Source: Algoriphagus winogradskyi
Lineage (GTDB): Bacteria > Bacteroidota > Bacteroidia > Cytophagales > Cyclobacteriaceae
Length of the DNA stretch: 64,000 bases
Assembly: GCF_900182815.1 (NCBI RefSeq)
Contig: NZ_FXUA01000008.1
Coordinates: 124,001-188,000 of the forward strand
Reading direction: 5' to 3'
This document shows, in pieces, positions 45,872 through 55,106 of the stretch (position 1 is its first letter; each line of letters starts with the position of its first letter). Made by a program: the position numbers and the translations under genes. Under the pieces are notes generated by a model. That model made no database searches and was not told the origin of the DNA. It saw only the letters and a program-made list of their open reading frames with translations.

Positions 45872-48800
45872 ATGAAGCTAACTTTTATCCTCAGTTTTCT
45901 CTTTTGGTTTATCGGTTTTCCAAGTTTTAACGTGCAAGTTGAAGCCGAGGAGGTAAACACTACTTTTGTAGAAAATAATGATTGCGTCCCTGCGCAGTCA
46001 TCAGATATTCAGGTTTTTGAAGATTATACATTCTGCCCAGGAGAAGAAGCTCTATTGAAAGTTTCTAGTAATTCTGTTGATTCCCCTGTTTTTACGTGGT
46101 ATGCCGATCAAGAACTTACTGTAATTATTTCCCAAGGTTCAGAATTGATTTTGGATAGTTCCATTTCTCTGGAGAAGGTATTTGTAACAGTTGAGGGACC
46201 AAACACCTGTAGATCAGAAGTGGGGGAGGCTAAGCAAATTGATGTAGGATATTATTCAATTTCAGAGCCTTTACTTCCCAAGGGAATGTCATACTTTTCA
46301 CCACAAGGCTTTGGAGTGGATATATTAGCCGAATATCCCGATCTGGCTCAAGCAGACAATTTTGAGTTTCACTGGTTCGATGAAGATGGTTCATTGCTGG
46401 GGATTTCACCAGTTTTTATGGTGGATAAGGAGCTTCCCCGAGGATTTTACCAATACAGTGTAGCCTCCAAAAATACTCTTACTGGCTGTTTAAGTAATAG
46501 GCTTGAATTTACTGTGGTGGTGGACGATACAGAAATTCCATTGGATAATTGTACAGTTGCAGGATCATATACTATTTCTAGTAACATATGCCCCTCCTGT
46601 ACTGTTGACTTACCTGACAATGCTGTCGATTATAATACGGAAACCTATTCCGAGTTACGGGCTGTAAAAAATGCCTTCATCGGGGGATTTATAGGTCAAA
46701 ATCTAATATTCCCCATTGTAGGGAATAAGGGAGATAGTGTAAGTGTTAGCCTTTCTTTTCCTACTTGGAACGGACAGAATGACAAACTATCATCTATTAG
46801 CCTTTCTTTATATAATGGAACTAGGAAAGTAAGTTCTGAATATTTTTTGAATACTGATGCTGTGCATGTCAAGAAAGCAGGAGACATATACAAGTTTACT
46901 ATAGCCGCTGATTTGCAGGATAATTCAGAGTCATATGTCAGTGTCTTGGTGAAAAGTTATACAGCTCTTCCTGATTTTTTTGCCAATGTTAGAGTACACG
47001 CGGCAGAAATGATTTTTGCCATTCCTACCTATCCATCAGATCCCTTTACCACTTGTGAGGGGACGAATACTCGTATTTCAGCAATTCCTGGAGAAAATAC
47101 TTTTTTAAGATGGTACTCCACCGAAACTGGGGGGCAAGAATTAAGTTCAGGTAATGGCTACACTACCCCAAAGCTATCCGATCCTGGTGAATACATTTAC
47201 TGGGTGTCGGTCTTTAGGTCAAATTGCGAATCATATGCCAGATACCCCGTAAGAGTAAGTGTTACTGCCAGGCCTAAAGAATCAGATCTTGAAGTGGACG
47301 GTGGGGGAGAATATTGCCATGGTGATATTGTTATATTAAAACCTGGTATTCAAAAAGAGAGTCAGTTTACTCAGGATGAGATCAAATTCCTTTGGTACTA
47401 TGATGCTTTAGGGGTAAATAAAGTGACTCAAACTGATAATATTAAGCTATCTCAGGAAGGAGATCTAACCTTGCAGGACTATGAACCTGGAGAGTATGCT
47501 TTTTATCTCAGCGCAGAGTCCAAGACTTCCTGTATGCTTTTGCCTCCTGACTTCAAAAAAGTGGAATTCAAAATTAGGGAAGAAATACAGCTACCAGTTT
47601 TTAGTAATACAGAAATTGAATTATGTAGCGAATTGAATCCTACTTTGGAGATACTAAAAGCTACTGGTAATGTTCAAGTTAAATGGTATCAAGATCAGGG
47701 CTTGCAAAGACCCCTTCCCCATACGACTCATTTAGAGGATGGAGTCACCTACTATGCGGTTACTTTAAACCAATATAATTGCGAAAGTATCCAATCAGCT
47801 CCTGTGACTGTTAGATTAAAAAGTTGCGCACCTGTACTTTCTATTACAAAATCACCTTTAGGCACAGCTCCCCATTCAGTTACTTCAGGAGAGGAAATGC
47901 AGTATTCAATTCTAATTAGAAATGAAGGTATATTTACCGCATACAATCTTCTTTTGGAAGATCCACTTCCTGCAGGGACCAGCTATGTGTCTTCCACACC
48001 GGAAGGGCAGTTTGATTCTGAAAAGGTAAGTTGGACTCTGGATAGCCTACCGGGAGGGGAAAGTCGTGTTTTTGAACTTCGCCTGTTGGTCTCTCCTTCA
48101 CTGGAAGAGGGCACCATTCTGCGCAACACGGCCTACCTGACTGGTCCAGACGGGGAATTCGAGGATGAGTCTGAACCTGTAACTGTCCGTAGTGAATCTT
48201 CACTTAGCATAGAGAAAGAGCTACTCAGCGCTGCCTCGGTTTATCCGGGAGATACGGTTCGCTACAGCATCAGTGTTCAGAATTCCGGTCCCAGCGAAGC
48301 CTCCCAGCTCCGTGTGGTAGATGACCTTCCTTATGAGTTGGAATATGTGGGAAGTGAAGGAGGTGTGTACCAGTCTTCCACGCATGAAGTAGTGTGGGAA
48401 CTTGACAGACTTGGAGTTGGAGAGCGGACCTCCTTTGAGCTTATTACCCGGGTGTCCCTTTCCAAAGAGCCGGGTCTGGTACGCAACGCTGTGACTGTTC
48501 TGAACAGAAAAGATGAAGAGGAAGATACAGATACCAATGAAGAGGTAGAGGTAGTCCCACTTGTACCGGAGCTTTTTCTGGAAAAAACACTTCAGGGTGA
48601 TACAGAGGTACTGGCAGGGAGCGAACTGATTTATCAGCTTTTAATAGAGAATCGAGGAAGAGGTACCGCCTACAATCTTCTTCTGGAAGATCCACTTCCT
48701 GCAGGGACCAGCTATGTGTTTTCCACACCGGAAGGGCAGTTTGATTCTGAAAAGGTAAGTTGGACTCTGGATAGCCTACCGGGAGGGGAAAGTCGTGTTT

Positions 48801-50656
48801 TTGAACTTCGCCTGTTGGTCTCTCCTTCACTGGAAGAGGGCACCATTCTGCGCAACACGGCCTACCTGACTGGTCCAGACGGGGAATTGGAGGATGAGTC
48901 TGAACCTGTAACTGTCCGTAGTGAATCTTCACTTAGCATAGAGAAAGAGCTACTCAGCGCTGCCTCGGTTTATCGGGGAGATACGGTTCGCTACAGCATC
49001 AGTGTTCAGAATTCCGGTCCCAGCGAAGCCTCCCAGCTCCGTGTGGTAGATGACCTTCCTGATGAGTTGGAATATGTGGGAAGTGAAGGAGGTGTGTACC
49101 AGTCTTCCACGCATGAAGTAGTGTGGGAACTTGACAGACTCGGAGTTGGAGAGCGTGCCTCCTTTGAGCTTATCACCCGGGTGTCCCTTTCCAAAGAGCC
49201 GGGTTTGGTACGCAACGCTGTGACAGTTCTGAACAGAAAAGATGAAGAGGAGGATACAGATACCAATGAAGAGGTAGAGGTAATTCTAACTGAAAAAGTT
49301 GAGCTGCAAATCGAGAAATCCATCATTAGTTCTCCAGTAAGTATAGGAGGGGAATTCAGGTTTGGAATACAGCTCAAAAATGTGGGTAGCTTGAGCTTAA
49401 CAAATTTAATACTTACTGATACACTTCAACCTTACTTAGATTTTCTCACCTCAGAATTTTTGCCTAGTGCAAATGATGAAAGTGTACTGACTTGGGAAGT
49501 TGATGATTTGGCACCCGGAGAAAGTATAAGCTGGGAGTTTGTTGTTCTACTTGATTATCAGCCAGACCTTGTTGGAGGGGAAATTACTAACAAAATATGG
49601 GCAACTGCTGAAGGACACCCCGACAGGTGGTCCGCTGAAGTGACTGGCGAAATTTTTGGTCCGCCATTAAGCGAATGGGAAGTGGATAAAGAACTGATAG
49701 GGGATCTGTTTAATATAGGAGATGTTGTTCAGTACGGCATCAGCATCCTAAATAAGGGAGAGCATCCAATCCGGAATGTAAAGATGAAGGATTATTTTCC
49801 TTCTGGTCTTCAATTTCTCGGTGTAGATGGGCCTGGATCTCTTGAACTGTTTGACAATGACTCACTGGAAATTACCATCCCTATATTGGAGGTAGGGCAA
49901 CATCTGGACTTTACCCTGTCTTTTCTACTAGTGGAGTTTTCTCAAGGAATGATCAATGTAGTTACAGCAAGTGCAGACAATGCCCCAGATGTGACAGATT
50001 CCACTGAGATTCTTGATTTAAAAGAGGTAGATGTCACTATTTTAAAAGAAGTGTCTTCACTGTTAGTAGAAGTTGGGAAAGAGTTTAGTTATAAAATCAC
50101 CGTGTCAAATATTTCAGAAGTTGAAGCTTCGTCTATTGAAGTTATTGATGTTCTACCCATTCAGATGGAATATATCAGAAGTGTTTACACGGTGGGACTG
50201 GCCAGCTTTAATTCTTCCGAGAGGTTACTCACCTGGAATATAGAAAAACTTCTTCCTGGAGAAGTGGTGGAACTCACTGTGATTGTGCTAGCTACCACTG
50301 AAGGTAAATATATAGCGAATAGCACCTCAGTCACTTCCCATGAACAAGACTCTGATTATTCCAATAATGAAAGTACTGTCATTCATGTGCAATTTTCTAT
50401 TCATTTTCCGAACGTATTTACACCTAATGGGGACGGGATCAACGATACATGGGAGATTACAGGAATAAGTCTTTTCCCAAACAATTCTCTGGCAATAGTC
50501 AATAGGTGGGGTGTTGAAGTATACGCCGCCGATAATTATAAGAACGTTTGGACAGGTGGAAACTTGGTTGAAGGGACGTATTTCTATTCATTTAAATGGA
50601 CGGATGAGTCCAACCATGTCTTTGAGAAAAGAGGGTTTATACACTTAAAAAGATAA
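45872..50656 (+). CDS. Large surface adhesin: Ig-like and DUF11 repeats with a type IX (type B) C-terminal sorting domain
   Basis: The roughly 1594-residue protein has a signal peptide (KLTFILSFLFWFIGFPSF) and an N-terminal beta-rich region with Ig-like modules (such as CEGTNTRISAIPG and CSELNPTLEIL). About seven DUF11-like repeats follow, beginning with LSITKS, LSIEKE, LFLEKT, LSIEKE, LQIEKS, WEVDKE and VTILKE. The C-terminal CHU_C/type B sorting domain is HFPNVFTPNGDGINDTWEI ... VEGTYFYSFKW. Type B substrates cross the outer membrane by the type IX system and stay at the surface, often with a PorP/SprF partner, and such a gene follows after 5 bp. The ATG at 45872 starts the signal peptide; the 24 codons before it are rejected. 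A 243-residue segment is duplicated within it. Confidence 0.9.
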   Translation: MKLTFILSFLFWFIGFPSFNVQVEAEEVNTTFVENNDCVPAQSSDIQVFEDYTFCPGEEALLKVSSNSVDSPVFTWYADQELTVIISQGSELILDSSISLEKVFVTVEGPNTCRSEVGEAKQIDVGYYSISEPLLPKGMSYFSPQGFGVDILAEYPDLAQADNFEFHWFDEDGSLLGISPVFMVDKELPRGFYQYSVASKNTLTGCLSNRLEFTVVVDDTEIPLDNCTVAGSYTISSNICPSCTVDLPDNAVDYNTETYSELRAVKNAFIGGFIGQNLIFPIVGNKGDSVSVSLSFPTWNGQNDKLSSISLSLYNGTRKVSSEYFLNTDAVHVKKAGDIYKFTIAADLQDNSESYVSVLVKSYTALPDFFANVRVHAAEMIFAIPTYPSDPFTTCEGTNTRISAIPGENTFLRWYSTETGGQELSSGNGYTTPKLSDPGEYIYWVSVFRSNCESYARYPVRVSVTARPKESDLEVDGGGEYCHGDIVILKPGIQKESQFTQDEIKFLWYYDALGVNKVTQTDNIKLSQEGDLTLQDYEPGEYAFYLSAESKTSCMLLPPDFKKVEFKIREEIQLPVFSNTEIELCSELNPTLEILKATGNVQVKWYQDQGLQRPLPHTTHLEDGVTYYAVTLNQYNCESIQSAPVTVRLKSCAPVLSITKSPLGTAPHSVTSGEEMQYSILIRNEGIFTAYNLLLEDPLPAGTSYVSSTPEGQFDSEKVSWTLDSLPGGESRVFELRLLVSPSLEEGTILRNTAYLTGPDGEFEDESEPVTVRSESSLSIEKELLSAASVYPGDTVRYSISVQNSGPSEASQLRVVDDLPYELEYVGSEGGVYQSSTHEVVWELDRLGVGERTSFELITRVSLSKEPGLVRNAVTVLNRKDEEEDTDTNEEVEVVPLVPELFLEKTLQGDTEVLAGSELIYQLLIENRGRGTAYNLLLEDPLPAGTSYVFSTPEGQFDSEKVSWTLDSLPGGESRVFELRLLVSPSLEEGTILRNTAYLTGPDGELEDESEPVTVRSESSLSIEKELLSAASVYRGDTVRYSISVQNSGPSEASQLRVVDDLPDELEYVGSEGGVYQSSTHEVVWELDRLGVGERASFELITRVSLSKEPGLVRNAVTVLNRKDEEEDTDTNEEVEVILTEKVELQIEKSIISSPVSIGGEFRFGIQLKNVGSLSLTNLILTDTLQPYLDFLTSEFLPSANDESVLTWEVDDLAPGESISWEFVVLLDYQPDLVGGEITNKIWATAEGHPDRWSAEVTGEIFGPPLSEWEVDKELIGDLFNIGDVVQYGISILNKGEHPIRNVKMKDYFPSGLQFLGVDGPGSLELFDNDSLEITIPILEVGQHLDFTLSFLLVEFSQGMINVVTASADNAPDVTDSTEILDLKEVDVTILKEVSSLLVEVGKEFSYKITVSNISEVEASSIEVIDVLPIQMEYIRSVYTVGLASFNSSERLLTWNIEKLLPGEVVELTVIVLATTEGKYIANSTSVTSHEQDSDYSNNESTVIHVQFSIHFPNVFTPNGDGINDTWEITGISLFPNNSLAIVNRWGVEVYAADNYKNVWTGGNLVEGTYFYSFKWTDESNHVFEKRGFIHLKR
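47936..49282 (+). repeat. Recent in-gene duplication: two 618-bp blocks, 729-bp (243-codon) period
   Basis: Block 1 (about 47936-48553) and block 2 (about 48665-49282) differ at only about a dozen bases by eye. Each encodes two DUF11 domains. The spacing of 729 bp keeps the frame. The blocks look more GC-rich than the rest of the gene. The sequence therefore suggests recent duplication or gene conversion, with length variation of the adhesin stalk. Confidence 0.9.
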
Positions 50657-50661
50657 GCATT

Positions 50662-51744
50662 ATGGAATCCAGATTTATTTTTAATTCAGTCCTTGATCCC
50701 CATTTATTAAGCTATGGTTCCGGCCTGGTATTAAGGATTATTCAACTGTTAGGACATTTACTAAAAGTCCTTTTTTATTCTGCTATTTTCAAATTTCTTC
50801 TATCGGTAGTGGTTTTAATGATAGTTATATTCCAGGGGTCTGCTCAGCAGGTGCCACAGTATAGTCAATACCTGTTCAACCCCATTTACATCAATCCTGC
50901 TTATACTGGATATAAAAACGACGTATTCGTTCAGACTTTCTATAGAAAACAATGGGCTGGCCTGGAAGGTGCGCCGAGTACTTTTGGAATTGCAGCTGAC
51001 GGAATAATCCCTCTTCATAATATCGGATTAGGAGTGGTCGCTTCTTCTGATCAGCTTGGCCTGCAAACTACCCAATCACTTTATTTTAATGGTGCTTACC
51101 ATCTCCAGGTAGGAGAGTATTCATTTTTAAGTTTTGGTGCTGGGGTAGGCTTTGTAAACTATAGGATTAAATCAGAAAAATATGATCCAACTGTTGCTGC
51201 AGATCCTTCATTGATAGGCACCGGTGAAAGTGTGATATATCCTGATTTGAACATTGGCTTATTGTATTATTCGGACAGATTCTATGTAGGCTTTTCTATA
51301 GATCACGCACTTGAAAATATACTTCAAATAAAAAATGTTGATTTGGCTGTTAAACCAAAACGGTCCTATTCCCTTACAGCGGGGGCACTAATCGATCTTA
51401 ATGGATATTTTTCCCTTAAACCTAGTCTATTTCTGTTGGATGATCTCAAGGCCATGACACGTATTGATGGAAATTTATTTCTACAGTATGACCAATTATT
51501 GGGTTTGGGACTAGGCTATAGAAGAAGTTTCAACTTTTTTGATAGAGTGGATGATATTGGCCTTCAGAAAGAAATTGCATTTCTGGTAATGGCTGAAATC
51601 TTTGTTCGGAAGAATTTTAGGTTCGGGTATGCTTTCGACCTTCCAGTATCCGGACAATGGAGCAGGCTCAATTCACATGAATTTTCACTGGGATATATGA
51701 TCTCTTCACCTAGATCCAGACTGAAGTCGCCTAGGTATTTTTAA
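50662..51744 (+). CDS. PorP/SprF-family type IX secretion partner protein
   Basis: The 360-residue protein has the family start QVPQYSQYLFNPIYINPAYTGY and an outer-membrane beta-barrel with FYRKQWAGLEGAP. It ends with the repeated Gly/aromatic strands typical of PorP/SprF. Members are needed to secrete or anchor the adjacent type B substrate. The ORF starts 5 bp after the adhesin gene and has an unusually long hydrophobic lead (about 60 residues) before the mature sequence (SAQQVPQY). An internal ATG at 50818 would leave too short a signal, so the start is uncertain. The OmpA-SPOR gene follows after 10 bp. Confidence 0.9.
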   Translation: MESRFIFNSVLDPHLLSYGSGLVLRIIQLLGHLLKVLFYSAIFKFLLSVVVLMIVIFQGSAQQVPQYSQYLFNPIYINPAYTGYKNDVFVQTFYRKQWAGLEGAPSTFGIAADGIIPLHNIGLGVVASSDQLGLQTTQSLYFNGAYHLQVGEYSFLSFGAGVGFVNYRIKSEKYDPTVAADPSLIGTGESVIYPDLNIGLLYYSDRFYVGFSIDHALENILQIKNVDLAVKPKRSYSLTAGALIDLNGYFSLKPSLFLLDDLKAMTRIDGNLFLQYDQLLGLGLGYRRSFNFFDRVDDIGLQKEIAFLVMAEIFVRKNFRFGYAFDLPVSGQWSRLNSHEFSLGYMISSPRSRLKSPRYF

Positions 51745-51754
51745 TTAGTCTATA

Positions 51755-54097
51755 ATGAAAAATTTAATAGCATATGTCGTCTGTCTTCTATCCCTCTGTG
51801 GCTGCGTTTCCTATAAATCCATTCAAAGAGAGGCTGATAAGCAATTCGGGTTATTTGAATATGATCCCGCAATAGAGAATTATAAAAAAGTTTTTGAAAA
51901 ACGCCCTAGCCATTATTTAGCACTTAGACTTGCAACCTCACATCTGAAAAAGAGAGAGTTTAAAGAAGCTGAATTTTGGTATATATGGTATAGGGAAGGA
52001 GGAGATATGGGTGTAGAAAATTACTATGACCTCACAGAGATATTTATTGGAAATTCTAAATTTGAAGAGGCTAAACAAGCATTATCTTCGCTTGCTTCAT
52101 TGGAGCAGGATCAGACATCTTCGCCTAGATGGCAGATGTTATACAAATCCGCATGGGAAGCAAAATCTATCCTTAATTCCCCTTCCACTTCCGAAATCAT
52201 ACCATTCAAAGAGGTTAATACTACCTATACAGAATTTGCATATTCCGCTTTCGGGACTCAGAAGTATTTTGTCACTGATAGGTTCTCTGAGCCAAAGGAT
52301 GGTGCTAAATCCAAGGATTATAAATCAAGTAGATATGATTGGACAGGAAATGGTTTCTTACAGATTTATGAAGGTAGATATGATTCTATGAAGAGAGATC
52401 TTCAAGAGATTCATCCATCTTCAGATTTCAATTTCCCTCTACATGCTGGGCCACTGAGTAGGGATAGTATTTACTTGTTTATTACCAGCACACCAAAGAA
52501 AGGCCCTGCCAAGCATAGAATGTTAGAAGAGATAATTCCTCAGATTACCTGGGAAACTCAGGGTACAGAAAATGCCAGATTAATAACTGATACACCGACT
52601 AATTTTCTTACTGACCCATTTTGGGATGCAGATAATCAAAAACTATATTTTGCTGCTGACTATACTGGCGGTAGTGGTCAATTGGACCTATACCAGATGG
52701 TATTAGATAAGGATGGAACTTGGACTGAGCCCTTATCTCTAGGTGATGCAATCAATACATTTGGTACAGAGAGAAGCCCATTTGTTCATAAGGATACTCT
52801 ATACTTTGCTTCGGATGGATTGGGCGGGCTAGGTGGACTGGATATTTATTATGTTCCCTTGCTATCCTCCTCTATAGATTCAATTCCTCATAATATGGGG
52901 GTACCTTATAATTCAAATAAAGATGACTTCTTTTTCTTTATTGATAAGGATTTAAAAGGATTACAGGTGATCTCATCAGATCGTGATGGAGGTATGGGGA
53001 TGGATGATATTTATTATATTAACAAGATTCCTGAAGAACAAGTCAGGCGTATAATTATACAGGTTGAAGATGCGGAGACTCATATTCCTCTTCCTAATAT
53101 TGGTGTAGAACTTCAAAAACAAAGTCTTAATACCTACCAGAACTTTCTTACAGAGGAAAATGGTACCACGGGTTTTTTTGTGACTCGTGCTGATACGCTA
53201 ATAAACATCAATGTCTTCGGTCAGGATTACCTTAATTACGAAGTTAAAGAGTTGAATATCAGTAATGTGGATACTATATTTATTGAATTGCAGCGCTTAC
53301 GACTAAATACACCAATGGTACTTAGGGATATTTATTATGATTTCGATAAGTATACTATTAGACCGCAGGAAAGTGAATCAGTTATCAAGCTTTCCGGTAT
53401 CCTGAATGATAATCAATCACTGAATGTATTACTTAGATCACATGCAGATTCAAGAGGAACGCATTCCTATAATCAAAAACTCTCAGAGAGTAGATCCAAA
53501 TCTGTAGTAGATTACCTGATTAGTGTAGGAATAAACAGAGACCGGATTTTTACAGAATCATATGGAGAAATTTATCCGGTCAATAATTGTGGAGATAAAT
53601 GCAGTGAATATGACCATCAACTAAATAGGAGAACAGAAATTCTGTTTTTTCAGGGTGGTTTTCAGGCGAAACCTTATGAATACCCGTTGCTTGATATGAA
53701 AAATGGAAATAGGATGGAAGTAAATACAACAGTTCCTGAAGTTATTTCCACGCTGATTCCTAGTCAAACACATGAAGAATCAGATTCTCGCATGAGCCAT
53801 AAGTTTGAGGATAAAAGTATGGAAGATTCAATCCAGAGTAGCCCTCACAAAAATAAATATTATCTGATAGCAGGAAGTTTTGTTACTCTGCAGGCAGCAG
53901 AAAAACATACCTCTAACCTTAAAACTAAATTATTAGAAAAAGTGATTATTCTCCCGCTCGATAGTAAATCAATGAGATATAGGGTTTCTTTAGGGGAATT
54001 TGAGGATTATGAAAAGGCAGATTTAAAGTTGGAATATTTTCAGCAAAAACTAAATCAAAATGATCTCTGGATTATGGTATCCAATAGTTTGCCATAA
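51755..54097 (+). CDS. OmpA-family lipoprotein with TPR, PD40-like repeats and C-terminal SPOR domain
   Basis: The 780-residue protein has a lipoprotein signal (LSLCGC, Cys17) and TPR-like helices (about 30-125). A beta-propeller-like PD40 region follows (about 280-440, with LYFAADYTGGSG and LYFASDGLGGLGGLDIYYV), then a regulatory beta domain (about 440-515). An OmpA domain (about 522-640, YYDFDKYTIRP ... NRRTEIL) should bind peptidoglycan. A SPOR domain closes the protein (about 700-780, YYLIAGSFVT). The layout resembles PorE-type proteins of type IX systems, plus a SPOR module. It is the third gene of the adhesin operon, so it probably anchors the surface complex to the cell wall. Confidence 0.9.
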   Translation: MKNLIAYVVCLLSLCGCVSYKSIQREADKQFGLFEYDPAIENYKKVFEKRPSHYLALRLATSHLKKREFKEAEFWYIWYREGGDMGVENYYDLTEIFIGNSKFEEAKQALSSLASLEQDQTSSPRWQMLYKSAWEAKSILNSPSTSEIIPFKEVNTTYTEFAYSAFGTQKYFVTDRFSEPKDGAKSKDYKSSRYDWTGNGFLQIYEGRYDSMKRDLQEIHPSSDFNFPLHAGPLSRDSIYLFITSTPKKGPAKHRMLEEIIPQITWETQGTENARLITDTPTNFLTDPFWDADNQKLYFAADYTGGSGQLDLYQMVLDKDGTWTEPLSLGDAINTFGTERSPFVHKDTLYFASDGLGGLGGLDIYYVPLLSSSIDSIPHNMGVPYNSNKDDFFFFIDKDLKGLQVISSDRDGGMGMDDIYYINKIPEEQVRRIIIQVEDAETHIPLPNIGVELQKQSLNTYQNFLTEENGTTGFFVTRADTLININVFGQDYLNYEVKELNISNVDTIFIELQRLRLNTPMVLRDIYYDFDKYTIRPQESESVIKLSGILNDNQSLNVLLRSHADSRGTHSYNQKLSESRSKSVVDYLISVGINRDRIFTESYGEIYPVNNCGDKCSEYDHQLNRRTEILFFQGGFQAKPYEYPLLDMKNGNRMEVNTTVPEVISTLIPSQTHEESDSRMSHKFEDKSMEDSIQSSPHKNKYYLIAGSFVTLQAAEKHTSNLKTKLLEKVIILPLDSKSMRYRVSLGEFEDYEKADLKLEYFQQKLNQNDLWIMVSNSLP

Positions 54098-54227
54098 TTG
54101 TTCACTATTTTCATTTAAAAAACTAATGTATGTAGATTCCTGGAAAATTGGTTTTGACTGAATGTAGTTTGATGATTTAGTATTGAATGCTACTTGCATT
54201 TCAGAAAGGCATAAAATTTTATCTGAT

Positions 54228-54415
54228 TATACGCCTCTTTGCCAGAAGACCACAATGTCCTCGACTTACCTCGGCCACTGAATTTGAGGTTTTAAATTGG
54301 AGGAGAGGGGAAATTCGGCGCATGATACGTCCTGCCTAAAAGCCAAAACAAACGTGCAACGAGAGAAGTCAAGGTGAAGCTTAATGGAATTTGGCTACCG
54401 CCAGAATTGCGTATA
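54228..54415 (+). repeat. Dispersed intergenic repeat, family 2, copy 1
   Basis: The element runs from TATACGCCTCTTTGCCAG to GCGTATA, and its terminal TATACGC/GCGTATA are exact inverted repeats. It shares CTCGACTTA, TTTGAGGTT and GGAATTTGGCTAC with the copy at 59696, which is inverted relative to it. The internal palindrome is less complete here. There is no ORF. Confidence 0.75.
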
Positions 54416-54789
54416 TCAATACAATCATATATGATAATACAGAACTCTGCCAGAAACTTCATTGAGATTTATAAAAAAGTTAAAATCAGAAGGCTGTTCA
54501 CAGATTGGTCATATAAAACATGGCTGCAAAAGCAAAATATGTAAGGTTAAATCCATTATTCAGTTTTCTCCTGGATTTTAATCAGATACAACTTATCTCA
54601 GCTTCCTTTCATGAATAATTTCAGAAGATTGAAATTTGCAATATTCGTATATGAAGTTAGTTTCCTTCCCCGATTAGTGCTTAATTGATTATCCAGTACT
54701 TTCACGGTCTTCATTTGTACCATTTATTGGTCGGGTTGGATACATTTTAATTATTTTGGTAAGGGGAAATAATTAAATACTTAATATTT

Positions 54790-54945
54790 ATATCCCCAAT
54801 TGCACCAGATATAAAGCGACTTAATTTAGGTTAACCACTAGCTTTGCTGGTACTTCGGTCACCCGTCTCCCGATAGCTACCGGGAGGTCTCCCAGCCTGA
54901 TAAGCAAAGTAAAAGAGGTCACTGGCGTCATTGCGGATAATCAGA
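54790..54945 (+). repeat. Dispersed intergenic repeat, family 1, copy E (degenerate left end)
   Basis: The right end CTGATAAGCAAAGTAAAAG...CTGGCGTCATTGCGGATAAT is well conserved. The left end (CCCCAATTGCACCAG) is altered. The inner palindrome is CTCCCGATAGCTACCGGGAG. It lies close to a family 2 copy. Confidence 0.65.
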
Positions 54946-55106
54946 ATACTTAATCTTTAATCAATTCTGGACTTGGAATTAAGAATAAACTACACTCTAG
55001 TCATGATTGACATTTTCTTCGAAATTAAAATGATTCCTTTTTGTTGACTATACTTCTACGGGTATGCTAGTATGAAATTTAAAATATGTTATAATTTTCC
55101 TTCCAT

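Larger units (their letters stand above)
54098..55106. other. Intergenic region of about 1 kb with two different repeat elements
   Basis: It holds one copy of each repeat family (54228-54415 and 54790-54945). I see no gene in the remaining roughly 650 bases. The stretch after 54945 should contain the histidine kinase promoter. Confidence 0.6.

Noticed and set aside
47934..49377. Long minus-strand ORFs within the adhesin
   Set aside because: They mirror the duplicated DUF11 blocks and disappear where the adhesin frame is not repetitive.
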